Source: Rubrivirga sp. (GTDB lineage: Bacteria; Bacteroidota; Rhodothermia; Rhodothermales; Rubricoccaceae). Taken from it: 5,448 nucleotides of DNA. The notes beneath the pieces are model-generated. The model saw nothing but the letters and a program-made list of their open reading frames with translations, did no database searches and had not been told where the DNA came from. Each line of letters starts with the position of its first letter. Positions within the stretch are counted from its first letter, which is position 1. The DNA is taken from assembly GCA_012269805.1 (NCBI GenBank), contig JAAXJP010000612.1, positions 1 to 5,448 of the forward strand, read 5' to 3'. Below are positions 1 to 5,448 of this stretch, in pieces. A program made the translations under genes and the position numbers.

Positions 1-725
1 TGGTCGGCGGTCGTCTCGCGGAGGGCGATTTCGTAGGCGTCGAGGAAGTCGTCCCACTGCTCGCGCTTCTCGATGTCGGCGCGGCCGAAGTCCCACCGTT
101 TCTCCGGCCGCTCGATCCGCTCGAGGAGCCGCTGCCGCTGCGCCTCCTTCGAGACGTGGAAGAACAGCTTGACCACGCGGACCCCGTTCTCCGCGAGGTA
201 CCGTTCGAAGTCGCGGATCTGGCGGAGCCGGTCGTCCCACAGCGTCCCGTCCTCGGCGCCGGCGCGGACCTCGCCCGGAAGGTTCTGCTGATCCAGGAAC
301 TCCGGCGAGACGCGGTCGCCGACGACCTGGCCGTAGTACGACCGGTTGAACACGGCGACCTCGCCGCGGGCGGGGAGCGCGATCGACGCCCGCCGGAGGT
401 AGTCATGGTGCGCCTCGTCGTCCGACATCGACGCGAACGAGTAGGCCCGCGCCGAGCCGGGGTCGACGGCGCCCATCACGTGATGGATCGCCTCGTCCTT
501 CCCCGCCGCGTCCATCCCCTCGACCACGACGAGGAGCCCATGCGTTCCGTGGGCCTCCAAGATCAGCTGGGCGCGGGCGAGGCGGATGGCGCTGTCCTCG
601 GTAAAGGCGCGGGCGTCGTCCTCGTCGGTGAAGTCGCCCGTGGCCGTCGGATCGCGCTCGGCCAAGCGGTCGGACGGGGCGAACCGGAAGTCGGCAGGGT
701 CGGGACCAGATGGAGGCGTGGGCAC
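1..725 (-). CDS. ppk2: Polyphosphate kinase 2 family protein (PPK2, probably class III), C-terminus cut by window edge
   Basis: The protein belongs to the PPK2 family, cytosolic P-loop kinases that move phosphate between polyphosphate and adenine nucleotides. About 241 residues are visible. A Walker A motif GMDAAGKD lies at residues 70-77, followed by HHVMGAVDPG. FNRSYYGQVV near residues 126-135 matches the family's FNRSxYE region that carries the Walker-B-like site. RQIRDFERYLAENGV and VVKLFFHVSKEAQ follow. The lid motif RPEKRW is at 206-211, and EQWDDFLDAYE is near the edge. GMDAAGKD, FNRSYY and the lid resemble class III enzymes, which phosphorylate AMP and ADP with polyphosphate; the class is inferred. 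The usual length is about 260-300 residues, so roughly 30-50 C-terminal residues are missing. The GTG at 725 is the first start after an in-frame TAG at 792-794; a TTG at codon 21 is the only close alternative. No Shine-Dalgarno sequence is evident. It is divergent from the CBS-pair gene. Confidence 0.93.
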   Translation of the reverse strand, partial: MPTPPSGPDPADFRFAPSDRLAERDPTATGDFTDEDDARAFTEDSAIRLARAQLILEAHGTHGLLVVVEGMDAAGKDEAIHHVMGAVDPGSARAYSFASMSDDEAHHDYLRRASIALPARGEVAVFNRSYYGQVVGDRVSPEFLDQQNLPGEVRAGAEDGTLWDDRLRQIRDFERYLAENGVRVVKLFFHVSKEAQRQRLLERIERPEKRWDFGRADIEKREQWDDFLDAYEIALRETTAD

Positions 726-791
726 GGCGCGGGCGGAGGGGGCCCACGGTACGCGAGCGCGGCGGCCCGGCTCCCGGCGCGCCGCCGGCTT

Positions 792-984
792 CTACAGCCC
801 GAACAGAACCGACAAGCCGAGTCCAGCCACCCGTTGGGACACCACGCCCCCCGCCCGGAAGCCGCGCGTCGGATCACCGCCGATGCCGTAGCCGGCCGTC
901 CGGCTGGAACCCGGTGCGGAACCCGGCGCCGACAGAGAAGCCGCGGACGCCCGGCACCGCCCGGACGGAACGGAGCCGACCCAT
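792..984 (-). pseudogene. Possible eroded C-terminal part of an outer-membrane beta-barrel protein
   Basis: Reading minus from an ATG at 984, one frame gives RGFSVGAGFRTGFQPDG and then drifts to a stop at 874. The neighbouring frame takes over at about the same point with AGYGIGGDPTRGFRAGG, then VVSQRVAGLGLSVLFGL and a TAG at 792-794. Joined, the two halves show Gly-rich, alternating hydrophobic/polar strands and a terminal strand like those of beta-barrel outer-membrane proteins. This is compatible with one frameshift in a formerly longer gene lying directly upstream of ppk2 on the same strand. The N-terminal part of any such gene cannot be read. It may equally be chance in GC-rich non-coding DNA, so the call is weak. 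Confidence 0.2.
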
Positions 985-1049
985 TCCGTCGGCCTCGGCG
1001 CCGCGGCGGGCGGGGCTCCCCGTGCGGCAGGAGTTGGTCCGGCCGAATG

Positions 1050-1070
1050 CCGGGGAGCCACGGCTCCCGG
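1050..1070. repeat. Strong imperfect hairpin upstream of the CBS gene
   Basis: The left arm CCGGGGAGC (1050-1058) pairs with GCTCCCGG (1063-1070) around a CACG loop, with a single bulged G in the left arm. That gives eight pairs, seven of them G-C. It is not followed by a T-run on either strand. It lies about 60 bp before the CBS start codon. It could be a transcript 3' end from a lost gene, a regulatory element, or a structured accident of GC-rich DNA. Confidence 0.4.
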
Positions 1071-1076
1071 GGCGGA

Positions 1077-1108
1077 TTCGAGATGCGCAGCCCCAACCCC
1101 TTATGTTG
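1077..1108 (+). promoter_or_regulatory. Weak candidate Bacteroidota-type promoter for the CBS gene
   Basis: TATGTTG at 1102-1108 resembles the Bacteroidota -7 element TAnnTTTG with one base missing. TTC at 1077-1079 lies 22 bp upstream, where a -33 TTG would be expected. Transcription would begin about 17 bp before the ATG at 1131. Both elements deviate from consensus. The local AT-richness of CTTATGTTGTC in an otherwise very GC-rich stretch is the main support. Confidence 0.2.
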
Positions 1109-1130
1109 TCACTGCCTATCCCGCACCGCC

Positions 1131-1568
1131 ATGACCGTCGCATCACTCCTCAAGCCCTCTCCGAGCGACCTCGTCACCATCGGCCCAGACGCCACCGTCT
1201 TCGAGGCCATCGGCCGGATGGTCGAGCACAACGTCGGGTCGATCCTCGTGATCGAGGACGACGCGCTCCGGGGCATCTTTACCGAGCGCGACTACCTCCG
1301 GCGGATCGCGCTCGAGGGCCGGACCTCGCGAGAGACCACCGTCCGCGACGTCATGACGGCAGACCTCGTGACCGTCGCCCCGGACGAGACCGTCGACGGG
1401 TGCCTCGCGACCATGACCGCGCGCCACATCCGCCACCTCCCGGTGCTCCGGGACGGGGAACTGGCGGGCATCGTGTCGATCGGGGACCTCGTGCGGGCCC
1501 GCCTGAGCGAGGCCGAGGGCGAGGCCGAGGGGCTTCGCCAGTTCGTCTCCGGCGGCTACCCGGGGTAG
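1131..1568 (+). CDS. Stand-alone CBS-domain pair protein
   Basis: This is a 145-residue soluble protein made almost entirely of two CBS domains, which form a Bateman module that in other proteins binds AMP, ATP or related nucleotides. CBS1 covers roughly residues 12-60 (NVGSILVIEDD, then GIFTERDYLRR at 48-58). CBS2 covers roughly 73-125 (VRDVMTADLVTVAPDETV, RHIRHLPVL, then GIVSIGDLVRAR at 113-124). Both copies keep the ribose-contacting T/SxxD pattern (T51/D54 and S116/D119). The tail SEAEGEAEGLRQFVSGGYPG resembles the short tail common in this family. There is no catalytic or transport domain, so the protein probably senses nucleotides or regulates a partner; the partner is unknown. ATG 1131 fits the family N-terminus (TVASLL). 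An in-frame ATG at 1083 would add 16 residues that do not look like CBS sequence. No Shine-Dalgarno sequence is visible; CCGCC directly precedes the ATG, as it does at the gene at 5319. Confidence 0.92.
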   Translation: MTVASLLKPSPSDLVTIGPDATVFEAIGRMVEHNVGSILVIEDDALRGIFTERDYLRRIALEGRTSRETTVRDVMTADLVTVAPDETVDGCLATMTARHIRHLPVLRDGELAGIVSIGDLVRARLSEAEGEAEGLRQFVSGGYPG

Positions 1569-1570
1569 CC
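1554..1570. terminator. Perfect stem-loop at convergent gene ends, candidate bidirectional terminator
   Basis: GGCTACC (1554-1560) and GGTAGCC (1564-1570) form a perfect 7-bp stem around a CGG loop. The structure overlaps the CBS stop codon (TAG in the right arm) and sits 8 bp beyond the stop of the convergent gene at 1579. Only 10 bp separate the two coding regions, so a shared terminator must overlap coding sequence. There is no T-tract on either strand, so this would not be a classical rho-independent terminator; the function is inferred from position. Confidence 0.5.
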
Positions 1571-1578
1571 CCACTCGC

Positions 1579-3300
1579 TCACCGGACCTTCCCGACCGTC
1601 CGGGTCACGCACTCACCGGCCGCGCAGAGCCGGATGAGATAAGCCCCGCGGCTCAGCGCCGACAGGTCGGCCCGGGTCTCGTGCGTGCCGGCCGGGATGG
1701 TCCCCGATGCGAGGCGAGCGACGTGCCGCCCCACCGGCGTCCACACGTCGAGCGTGACGCCGGCCGACGCTGGAAGTGCGTATCGGACCCGGAGGTCGCC
1801 CGCGAACGGGTTCGGCCCGACGGACACGACGTGCGGGCGTCCGTCCAGGTCTGCCTGGAGCGCCGTCGCGGCGCCCGTGTCGAACGCGACGACGGTCACG
1901 CTCTGGCCAGGGAGATCGAGGGCGAGCGGATCGCCTCGCCGGACCTCCCCTCCCGCTCCGGTCAGCGGCGTAGACGCGGAGGCGTGGCGCTTGGCGTCGA
2001 ACCGGTACACCTCGTGGTGCCCCGCGTCGATCGGCGCCTCCACGACGACTGACCGGGGCTCGGCGTATTTGTTGACGAGGACGACGCTCACGCCCGCCGC
2101 GTCGCGCACCGCGAACGGCTGGACGGCATACCCGGCCACGTCTTGCCCCGAGTGGTGGGGCAGGTCGGCGAGGGGCGGCTCCGTCGTGCTCACTTGGAGG
2201 AGTTCGCTCCCGGGCCCCAGCCGGCCGGGCCCGGCCAACAGCCGCCAGGCGTCGTACGGCGGGCGCGTCTCGAACTCCGGGTACCACGTCAGAATGCCGT
2301 AGCCGCCCAGCGTCTCCCAGCGGAGCATGACATCGAACCCGCCGCGGACGGCGTGGAGGAGCGCGGCCACCTGCGCCACCCCTCCGAACGTGTCGACGTT
2401 CCGGGGGTCCGTCCACCGCTCCCCGGTCGGCGTGCCGTCCCGGGTCCACAGTGCCGAGACGTTGTAGGCGTCGAGGACCAGGCGCACGTCGGCGTCCCCC
2501 ACCATCGACCGGATTTTGAGCGGCGCTTCCTCGTACCAGATCGTCCGGTCCATGATCTCGTCGTCGGAGTCATCGGCGTCCCACGACAAGAACAGGTTCG
2601 ACGAAACGAAATCGAGGAGCGCGTCGCCGCCGTCGGTCGCCAGCACGCGGGCCGCCCAGTACCCGTTCTCCCACCCCGAGAACCCCGAGGGCCCGCCCAC
2701 GCGGGCGCCGGGGTCGGCCGCACGGAGGGCGCGGGCTGCGTCGAGGTAGAGCGCCGCCGAGAGGTCGGGCGACATGTAGTAGGGCCCCTCGGGCCGGAGC
2801 AGGTTGACCTCGTCGAACACGATCCACCCTCCGACCACGTCGCCATACCGCTCCCCGAGGGCCGACGCGACGGCCCGCCACTCGGCGTGAGCCGAGGCGT
2901 CGGTCCACCACGGCGCGTCGGGCGTCCCGGTGTACCACTCCTCGGCCTGGAAGAGGCACACCCACGGCGTGTACCCGGCGGCCACCACCTCGGCGATCGC
3001 GGCGTCGAGGCCGTCCCACACCCAGACCCCCGGCGCGGGGTGGACCTCGGACGGGTAGGCCCAGAGCCGGACGCTCGAGAGCGGCAGGACGCCGAGCCTC
3101 TGGAGCGCCAGGGGGTCGCCGTAGGTCCGGTCGTGGTACTGGATCCCGAACGCGTCGTCGTCAACGCGGGCGAGCACGTCGTCGGACACGCGGACGGTGG
3201 CCTCTTGCGCGCTGGCGCCGAGGGCGACGAGGGCGGCCACGAGGAGGCTCGGAAGCCGGGCGCGACGGAGCGCCGGGACGAGAGGCGGACGGGACGACAC
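1579..3300 (-). CDS. Exported glycoside-hydrolase-like (clan GH-A type barrel) protein with T9SS type-A sorting domain
   Basis: This 573-residue protein is probably secreted or surface-attached. A signal peptide covers residues 1-31 (basic start, LLVAALVALG core, ASA|QE cleavage). A TIM-barrel-like region spans about 45-360: FGIQYHD, VRLWAYPSEV, WDGLDAAIAEVVAAGYTPWV, GGWIVFDEVN (158-166), FVSSNLFLSW, LVLDAYN (274-280), RWETLGGYG and a closing PYDAWRLLA. A beta-sandwich follows at about 365-475 (VVLVNKYAEP and PGQSVTVVAF, typical of domains after GH39/GH51/GH79-type barrels). The type-A C-terminal sorting domain is 493-573, with GPNPF, LDVWTPVGR, LSRGAYLIRL and VGKVR; C559 and C564 could form a disulfide there. 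Substrate and exact family are not identifiable. The expected acid/base motif is DEVN instead of NEPN, and the expected nucleophile motif T-E-Y-N reads D-A-Y-N, so activity is uncertain. GTG 3300 is the only start after an in-frame TGA two codons upstream. It lies 71 bp downstream of recN, possibly co-transcribed. Confidence 0.8.
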   Translation of the reverse strand: MSSRPPLVPALRRARLPSLLVAALVALGASAQEATVRVSDDVLARVDDDAFGIQYHDRTYGDPLALQRLGVLPLSSVRLWAYPSEVHPAPGVWVWDGLDAAIAEVVAAGYTPWVCLFQAEEWYTGTPDAPWWTDASAHAEWRAVASALGERYGDVVGGWIVFDEVNLLRPEGPYYMSPDLSAALYLDAARALRAADPGARVGGPSGFSGWENGYWAARVLATDGGDALLDFVSSNLFLSWDADDSDDEIMDRTIWYEEAPLKIRSMVGDADVRLVLDAYNVSALWTRDGTPTGERWTDPRNVDTFGGVAQVAALLHAVRGGFDVMLRWETLGGYGILTWYPEFETRPPYDAWRLLAGPGRLGPGSELLQVSTTEPPLADLPHHSGQDVAGYAVQPFAVRDAAGVSVVLVNKYAEPRSVVVEAPIDAGHHEVYRFDAKRHASASTPLTGAGGEVRRGDPLALDLPGQSVTVVAFDTGAATALQADLDGRPHVVSVGPNPFAGDLRVRYALPASAGVTLDVWTPVGRHVARLASGTIPAGTHETRADLSALSRGAYLIRLCAAGECVTRTVGKVR

Positions 3301-3371
3301 GGCTCAGAGTCTAGGGCCGCTGCGGGTCCGACGCCGGGAGCCTCGCCGAGTCCTCTCGGGGGCCGCGGTCG

Positions 3372-5096
3372 CTACCCCTCCTGCCGCCCGCCCTCGATGA
3401 GCTCGCGGGCGCTCCGGAGCGCGGCCTCCGACACGTCGGTCCCGGCCAGGAGCGTGGCGACGGCCTCGGCCCGCTCGGCCTCGTCGAGCCGGCGGATCCG
3501 CGTCCGCGTCCGGCCGTCCTCGACCAGCTTGTCGACCTCGAAGTGGACGTCGCCTAGGGAAGCGATCTGCGGGAGGTGCGTGATGGCGATGATCTGGTGG
3601 AACTGCGCCAGCCGGTGCATCGACTCCCCCGCGCGCCGCGCGATGGGCCCCGAGATGCCCGTGTCGATCTCGTCGAAGACGAGGATGGGCAGCCGCTCGC
3701 TCTTGGCGAGGATGGCCTTGAGCGCCAGCATGATGCGCGAGACCTCGCCGCCGGAGGCCACCTTCACGAGCGGCTTCGGCTCCTCGCCGAGGTTGGCCGA
3801 GAGGTGGAACTCGACGAGGTCGGCGCCCATCGGGAACGCCGTCACGCGCCGCTGGCGGGCGCCCTCCGGGAGGTGGACCCACCCGGCGGGGTCGTCCTGG
3901 AACCCGAACTGGACGAGGAACCGCGCGTGCGGCATCCCCAGCGTCGCCAGCTCGACGCCGACGGCCTCCTCGATCCGCTGGGCCACCTCGTGGCGCTTCT
4001 GCGAGAGCCGGTAGGCCGCCTGGCTGAGCGTCTCCTGCGCCTCCTCGATCTGCCCGTCGAGCCGCGCGATGGCCCCCTCGAAGTCCTTGGCGAGGTCGTA
4101 CGTCTGGCCGATCTCCTCGCGGTAGGCGATCACGGCCTCGACGGTCCCGCCGTACTTCCGCTCGAGGTAGTCGATCTCCGACATCCGCTCGCGGATTTCG
4201 TCGAGCCGCTCCGGGTTGAACTCGATCTCGGCGTTGTAGCCCTGGAGAAACTGCGTGGCCTCCTTGAGCGCGATCTCGGCCGAGCGGATGTCGGTGAGCG
4301 TGGCCTCGAAGCTCGCGTCGATCCGGGCGAGGTCCTGGAGCTGGTTCCGGACGAGGACGACTCGGTCGTAGAGCGCGTCGTCGGACTCCGAGATCTGGGC
4401 GTAGAGCTCGGCCGTCGCCTCGTAGAGCTGCTCGGCGTTCTCGAGGATCCGGCGCTCGGCCTCGAGCGCGTCGGCCTCGTCGGGCTTGAGCCGGGCCGCG
4501 TCGATCTCCTGGATCTGGAACGCGTAGAGCTCCTTCTGCTTCTGGAGCTCCTTCTCGCGGCGGACGAGGTCGGCCCGCTCCGAGACGAGGGCGGCCGTCG
4601 CCCGGTACGCCTTCCGGTAGGTCTCGACGAGCCCGCCGAGGCCGCCGAAGTTGTCGAGCAGCTCGACGTGCGTCTCGGTGCGGAGGAGCGACTGGTGCTC
4701 GTGCTGGCCGTGGAGGTCGATCGTGTTGGCGGCCACCTCGCGCAGGACCTCCAGCGTCGCCGGCGTGTCGTTGATGAACGCCCGGCTGCCGCGCGCCGAG
4801 ATCTCGCGCCGGATGATGAGCATCCCGCCCTCCGACGGGTCGATCTCGTGGTCCCGGAGGATCTGGGGGAGCCGCCCCTCGTCGGCGCTGTCGAACACGC
4901 CCTCGACGATGGCCTTCTTGGCGCCCGTCCGGAGCGCCTCCGTGCTCGCGCGGTCGCCGAGGAGCAGCTTCAGCGCGCCGAGCAGGATCGACTTGCCGGC
5001 GCCGGTCTCGCCCGTGATGATGTTGAGCCCGCTGTCGAACTCGACCTCGAGCTCCTCGATGAGGGCGTAATCGCGGACGGAGAGACTGCGCAGCAC
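3372..5096 (-). CDS. recN: DNA repair protein RecN (SMC-like ATPase)
   Basis: RecN is a cytosolic SMC/ABC-type ATPase acting in recombinational repair of double-strand breaks. The protein has 574 residues, which is normal for the family. The N-terminal half-site starts MLRSLSVRDYALIEELEVEF, with Walker A GETGAGKS at 29-36 and the RecN-typical IDLHGQHEHQSLL at 126-138. Residues about 155-385 form a charged, Glu/Arg/Gln-rich region of two predicted coiled-coil arms around a central turn; it is short relative to true SMC proteins, as in RecN. The C-terminal half-site has the ABC signature ASGGEVSR (447-454), Walker B ILVFDEIDTGISG (471-483) and switch histidine ITHLPQIAS (H507). All key ATPase residues are intact. 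GTG 5096 is forced: an in-frame TAG lies at 5136-5138 and no other start follows it. The gene is divergent from an exported-protein gene and lies 71 bp upstream of the glycosidase-like gene. I saw no LexA-type operator. Confidence 0.97.
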   Translation of the reverse strand: MLRSLSVRDYALIEELEVEFDSGLNIITGETGAGKSILLGALKLLLGDRASTEALRTGAKKAIVEGVFDSADEGRLPQILRDHEIDPSEGGMLIIRREISARGSRAFINDTPATLEVLREVAANTIDLHGQHEHQSLLRTETHVELLDNFGGLGGLVETYRKAYRATAALVSERADLVRREKELQKQKELYAFQIQEIDAARLKPDEADALEAERRILENAEQLYEATAELYAQISESDDALYDRVVLVRNQLQDLARIDASFEATLTDIRSAEIALKEATQFLQGYNAEIEFNPERLDEIRERMSEIDYLERKYGGTVEAVIAYREEIGQTYDLAKDFEGAIARLDGQIEEAQETLSQAAYRLSQKRHEVAQRIEEAVGVELATLGMPHARFLVQFGFQDDPAGWVHLPEGARQRRVTAFPMGADLVEFHLSANLGEEPKPLVKVASGGEVSRIMLALKAILAKSERLPILVFDEIDTGISGPIARRAGESMHRLAQFHQIIAITHLPQIASLGDVHFEVDKLVEDGRTRTRIRRLDEAERAEAVATLLAGTDVSEAALRSARELIEGGRQEG

Positions 5097-5180
5097 GGCG
5101 GCCGGGCGGATGCGGGAAGGGACGGACGCCCAAGGCTACGCCCGACTCCCTCACGCGTCACCCGGATTGCCGTTGAACAA

Positions 5181-5220
5181 TGGGCGCCGGCGTGAGGACA
5201 ACGCTAGACCCGGGCGCCCA
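5181..5220. repeat. Nested inverted repeat in the recN divergent intergenic region
   Basis: TGGGCGCC (5181-5188) is matched by GGCGCCCA (5213-5220), a perfect 8-bp inverted pair. Between them GCGT (5190-5193) pairs with ACGC (5201-5204) around a GAGGACA loop. The GGCGCC cores are themselves palindromes, centred 30 bp apart, close to three helical turns. This could be an extended hairpin in RNA or a two-site operator in DNA. It lies 85 bp from the recN start and 98 bp from the start at 5319. Confidence 0.4.
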
Positions 5221-5236
5221 CGATCTCGTTCCGCCC

Positions 5237-5258
5237 GCCTCGGCGACGGCACCGAGGC
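5237..5258. repeat. Perfect 7-bp stem-loop upstream of the exported-protein gene
   Basis: GCCTCGG (5237-5243) and CCGAGGC (5252-5258) form a perfect stem around the 8-base loop CGACGGCA. It sits 16 bp after the nested inverted repeat and 60 bp before the ATG at 5319. With no T-run and divergent flanking genes, it is not an obvious terminator. It may be a 5' leader structure or operator. Confidence 0.4.
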
Positions 5259-5318
5259 CGGCGGGGTGAGCCGGTTCGGCATGGGATTCCGCTTGTGGGA
5301 GCCCAGCCCCTCCCCGCC

Positions 5319-5448
5319 ATGCCCCGTTCGCTCCTCGCCGCTCTCATCGCGCTCGCAGCCGCGGGCGTCGCGGCCCAGACGTGTCCGCTCGGTGCCACGC
5401 CCGCCGGCGGCGCCTGCCTCCTCCGCGTGCTCCCCGACGCCCCCCCGG
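5319..5448 (+). CDS. Exported protein, N-terminal fragment running off the window
   Basis: Only 43 residues are visible. Residues 1-19 form a clean signal peptide: MPR at the start, the hydrophobic core LLAALIALAAAG, and a VAA|Q cleavage site, leaving a mature protein that begins QTCPLGATPAGG. Gln at +1 matches the Bacteroidota tendency toward pyroglutamate at mature N-termini. C22 and C33 could pair after export. There is no lipobox, because the first Cys is three residues past the cleavage site rather than at it, so a periplasmic, outer-membrane or secreted location is more likely than a lipoprotein. Function cannot be told from this fragment. ATG 5319 is preferred because it gives a good signal peptide; an in-frame GTG at 5295 would add eight uncharged residues. 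CCGCC precedes the ATG, with no Shine-Dalgarno sequence. It is divergent from recN. Confidence 0.75.
   Translation, partial: MPRSLLAALIALAAAGVAAQTCPLGATPAGGACLLRVLPDAPP

Larger units (their letters stand above)
726..1130. other. 405-bp stretch between divergent ppk2 and CBS gene without an intact gene
   Basis: No reading frame here looks like a conserved protein. The open frames are short, rich in Arg/Pro/Gly/Ala, and look like GC-rich shadow. Three things stand out. A barrel-like C-terminal reading lies on the minus strand at 792-984, split over two frames and ending 66 bp before the ppk2 GTG. A strong hairpin lies at 1050-1070. A possible promoter for the CBS gene lies near 1077-1108. The ppk2 promoter should also lie here, but I cannot identify it. 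The stretch is longer than a simple divergent promoter needs, which fits the loss of a gene. Confidence 0.6.

Noticed and set aside
774..785. GC palindrome around GGCGCGCC
   Set aside because: It is a short palindrome made only of G and C, easily expected by chance at this base composition and not placed at any meaningful boundary.
156..1130. Plus-strand open frame extending the CBS gene upstream to 156
   Set aside because: The first part is antisense to ppk2 and the rest is Arg/Pro-rich. CBS homology begins just after the ATG at 1131.
1507..1533. Short direct repeat GCGAGGCCGAGG in the CBS gene
   Set aside because: It encodes the low-complexity SEAEGEAEG tail and is explained by codon usage of a Glu/Ala-rich helix.
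3301..3371. Terminator between recN and the glycosidase-like gene
   Set aside because: I found no convincing inverted repeat or T-run in the 71 bp; GGGCCGC occurs twice as a direct rather than inverted repeat.
2143..4014. 623-codon open frame on the plus strand across the glycosidase-like gene and recN
   Set aside because: It is antisense to two well-supported genes, spans their boundary, and reads as low-complexity Arg/Pro/Val/Glu sequence with no recognisable domain. Long antisense frames are expected in GC-rich genomes.
5131..5138. TAGCCTTG on the minus strand as a recN -7 promoter element
   Set aside because: It has one mismatch to TAnnTTTG, but no TTG is found at the expected -33 spacing; the nearest is about 39 bp away.
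3304..5154. 616-codon minus-strand frame overlapping recN in another phase
   Set aside because: It is Arg/Pro/Gly-rich shadow sequence, while the neighbouring frame carries complete RecN motifs from end to end.
3576..5195. 539-codon open frame on the plus strand opposite recN
   Set aside because: It is composed almost entirely of Leu, Val, Arg, Glu, Asp and Gly as the mirror of recN codons, with no motifs. It is a shadow of recN.

Overview
This is a very GC-rich chromosomal window with no sign of a mobile element, CRISPR array or RNA gene. It most resembles a high-GC member of Bacteroidota/Rhodothermota, such as the Rhodothermales/Rubricoccaceae group; that placement is inference. The support is a secreted protein with a type-A T9SS C-terminal sorting domain (hallmark PNPF motif), two exported proteins with Gln directly after the predicted signal-peptidase site (the Bacteroidota 'Q-rule'), and gene starts without a Shine-Dalgarno sequence.

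Layout from left to right. Positions 1-725 (minus) hold most of a polyphosphate kinase 2 gene, cut by the window edge. Positions 726-1130 hold no intact gene, but contain a possible eroded outer-membrane-barrel tail and a strong hairpin. Positions 1131-1568 (plus) encode a small stand-alone CBS-pair protein. It meets the next gene tail to tail across 10 bp, with a perfect stem-loop covering the CBS stop codon. Positions 1579-3300 (minus) encode an exported, T9SS-tagged protein with a glycoside-hydrolase-like barrel in which the expected catalytic-site motifs are altered. Positions 3372-5096 (minus) encode the DNA-repair ATPase RecN, 71 bp upstream of the glycosidase-like gene and on the same strand. 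Positions 5097-5318 form a divergent intergenic region with two inverted repeats. Positions 5319-5448 (plus) hold the N-terminus of another exported protein that runs off the window.

The genes do not form one obvious pathway. PPK2 (adenine nucleotides charged from polyphosphate) and the CBS-pair protein (a fold that typically binds adenine nucleotides) are divergent neighbours and could share energy-status physiology, but this is weak inference. RecN is a housekeeping recombination protein. I see no convincing new multi-gene system. The most interesting item is the T9SS-exported glycosidase-like protein with non-canonical residues at both expected catalytic positions.
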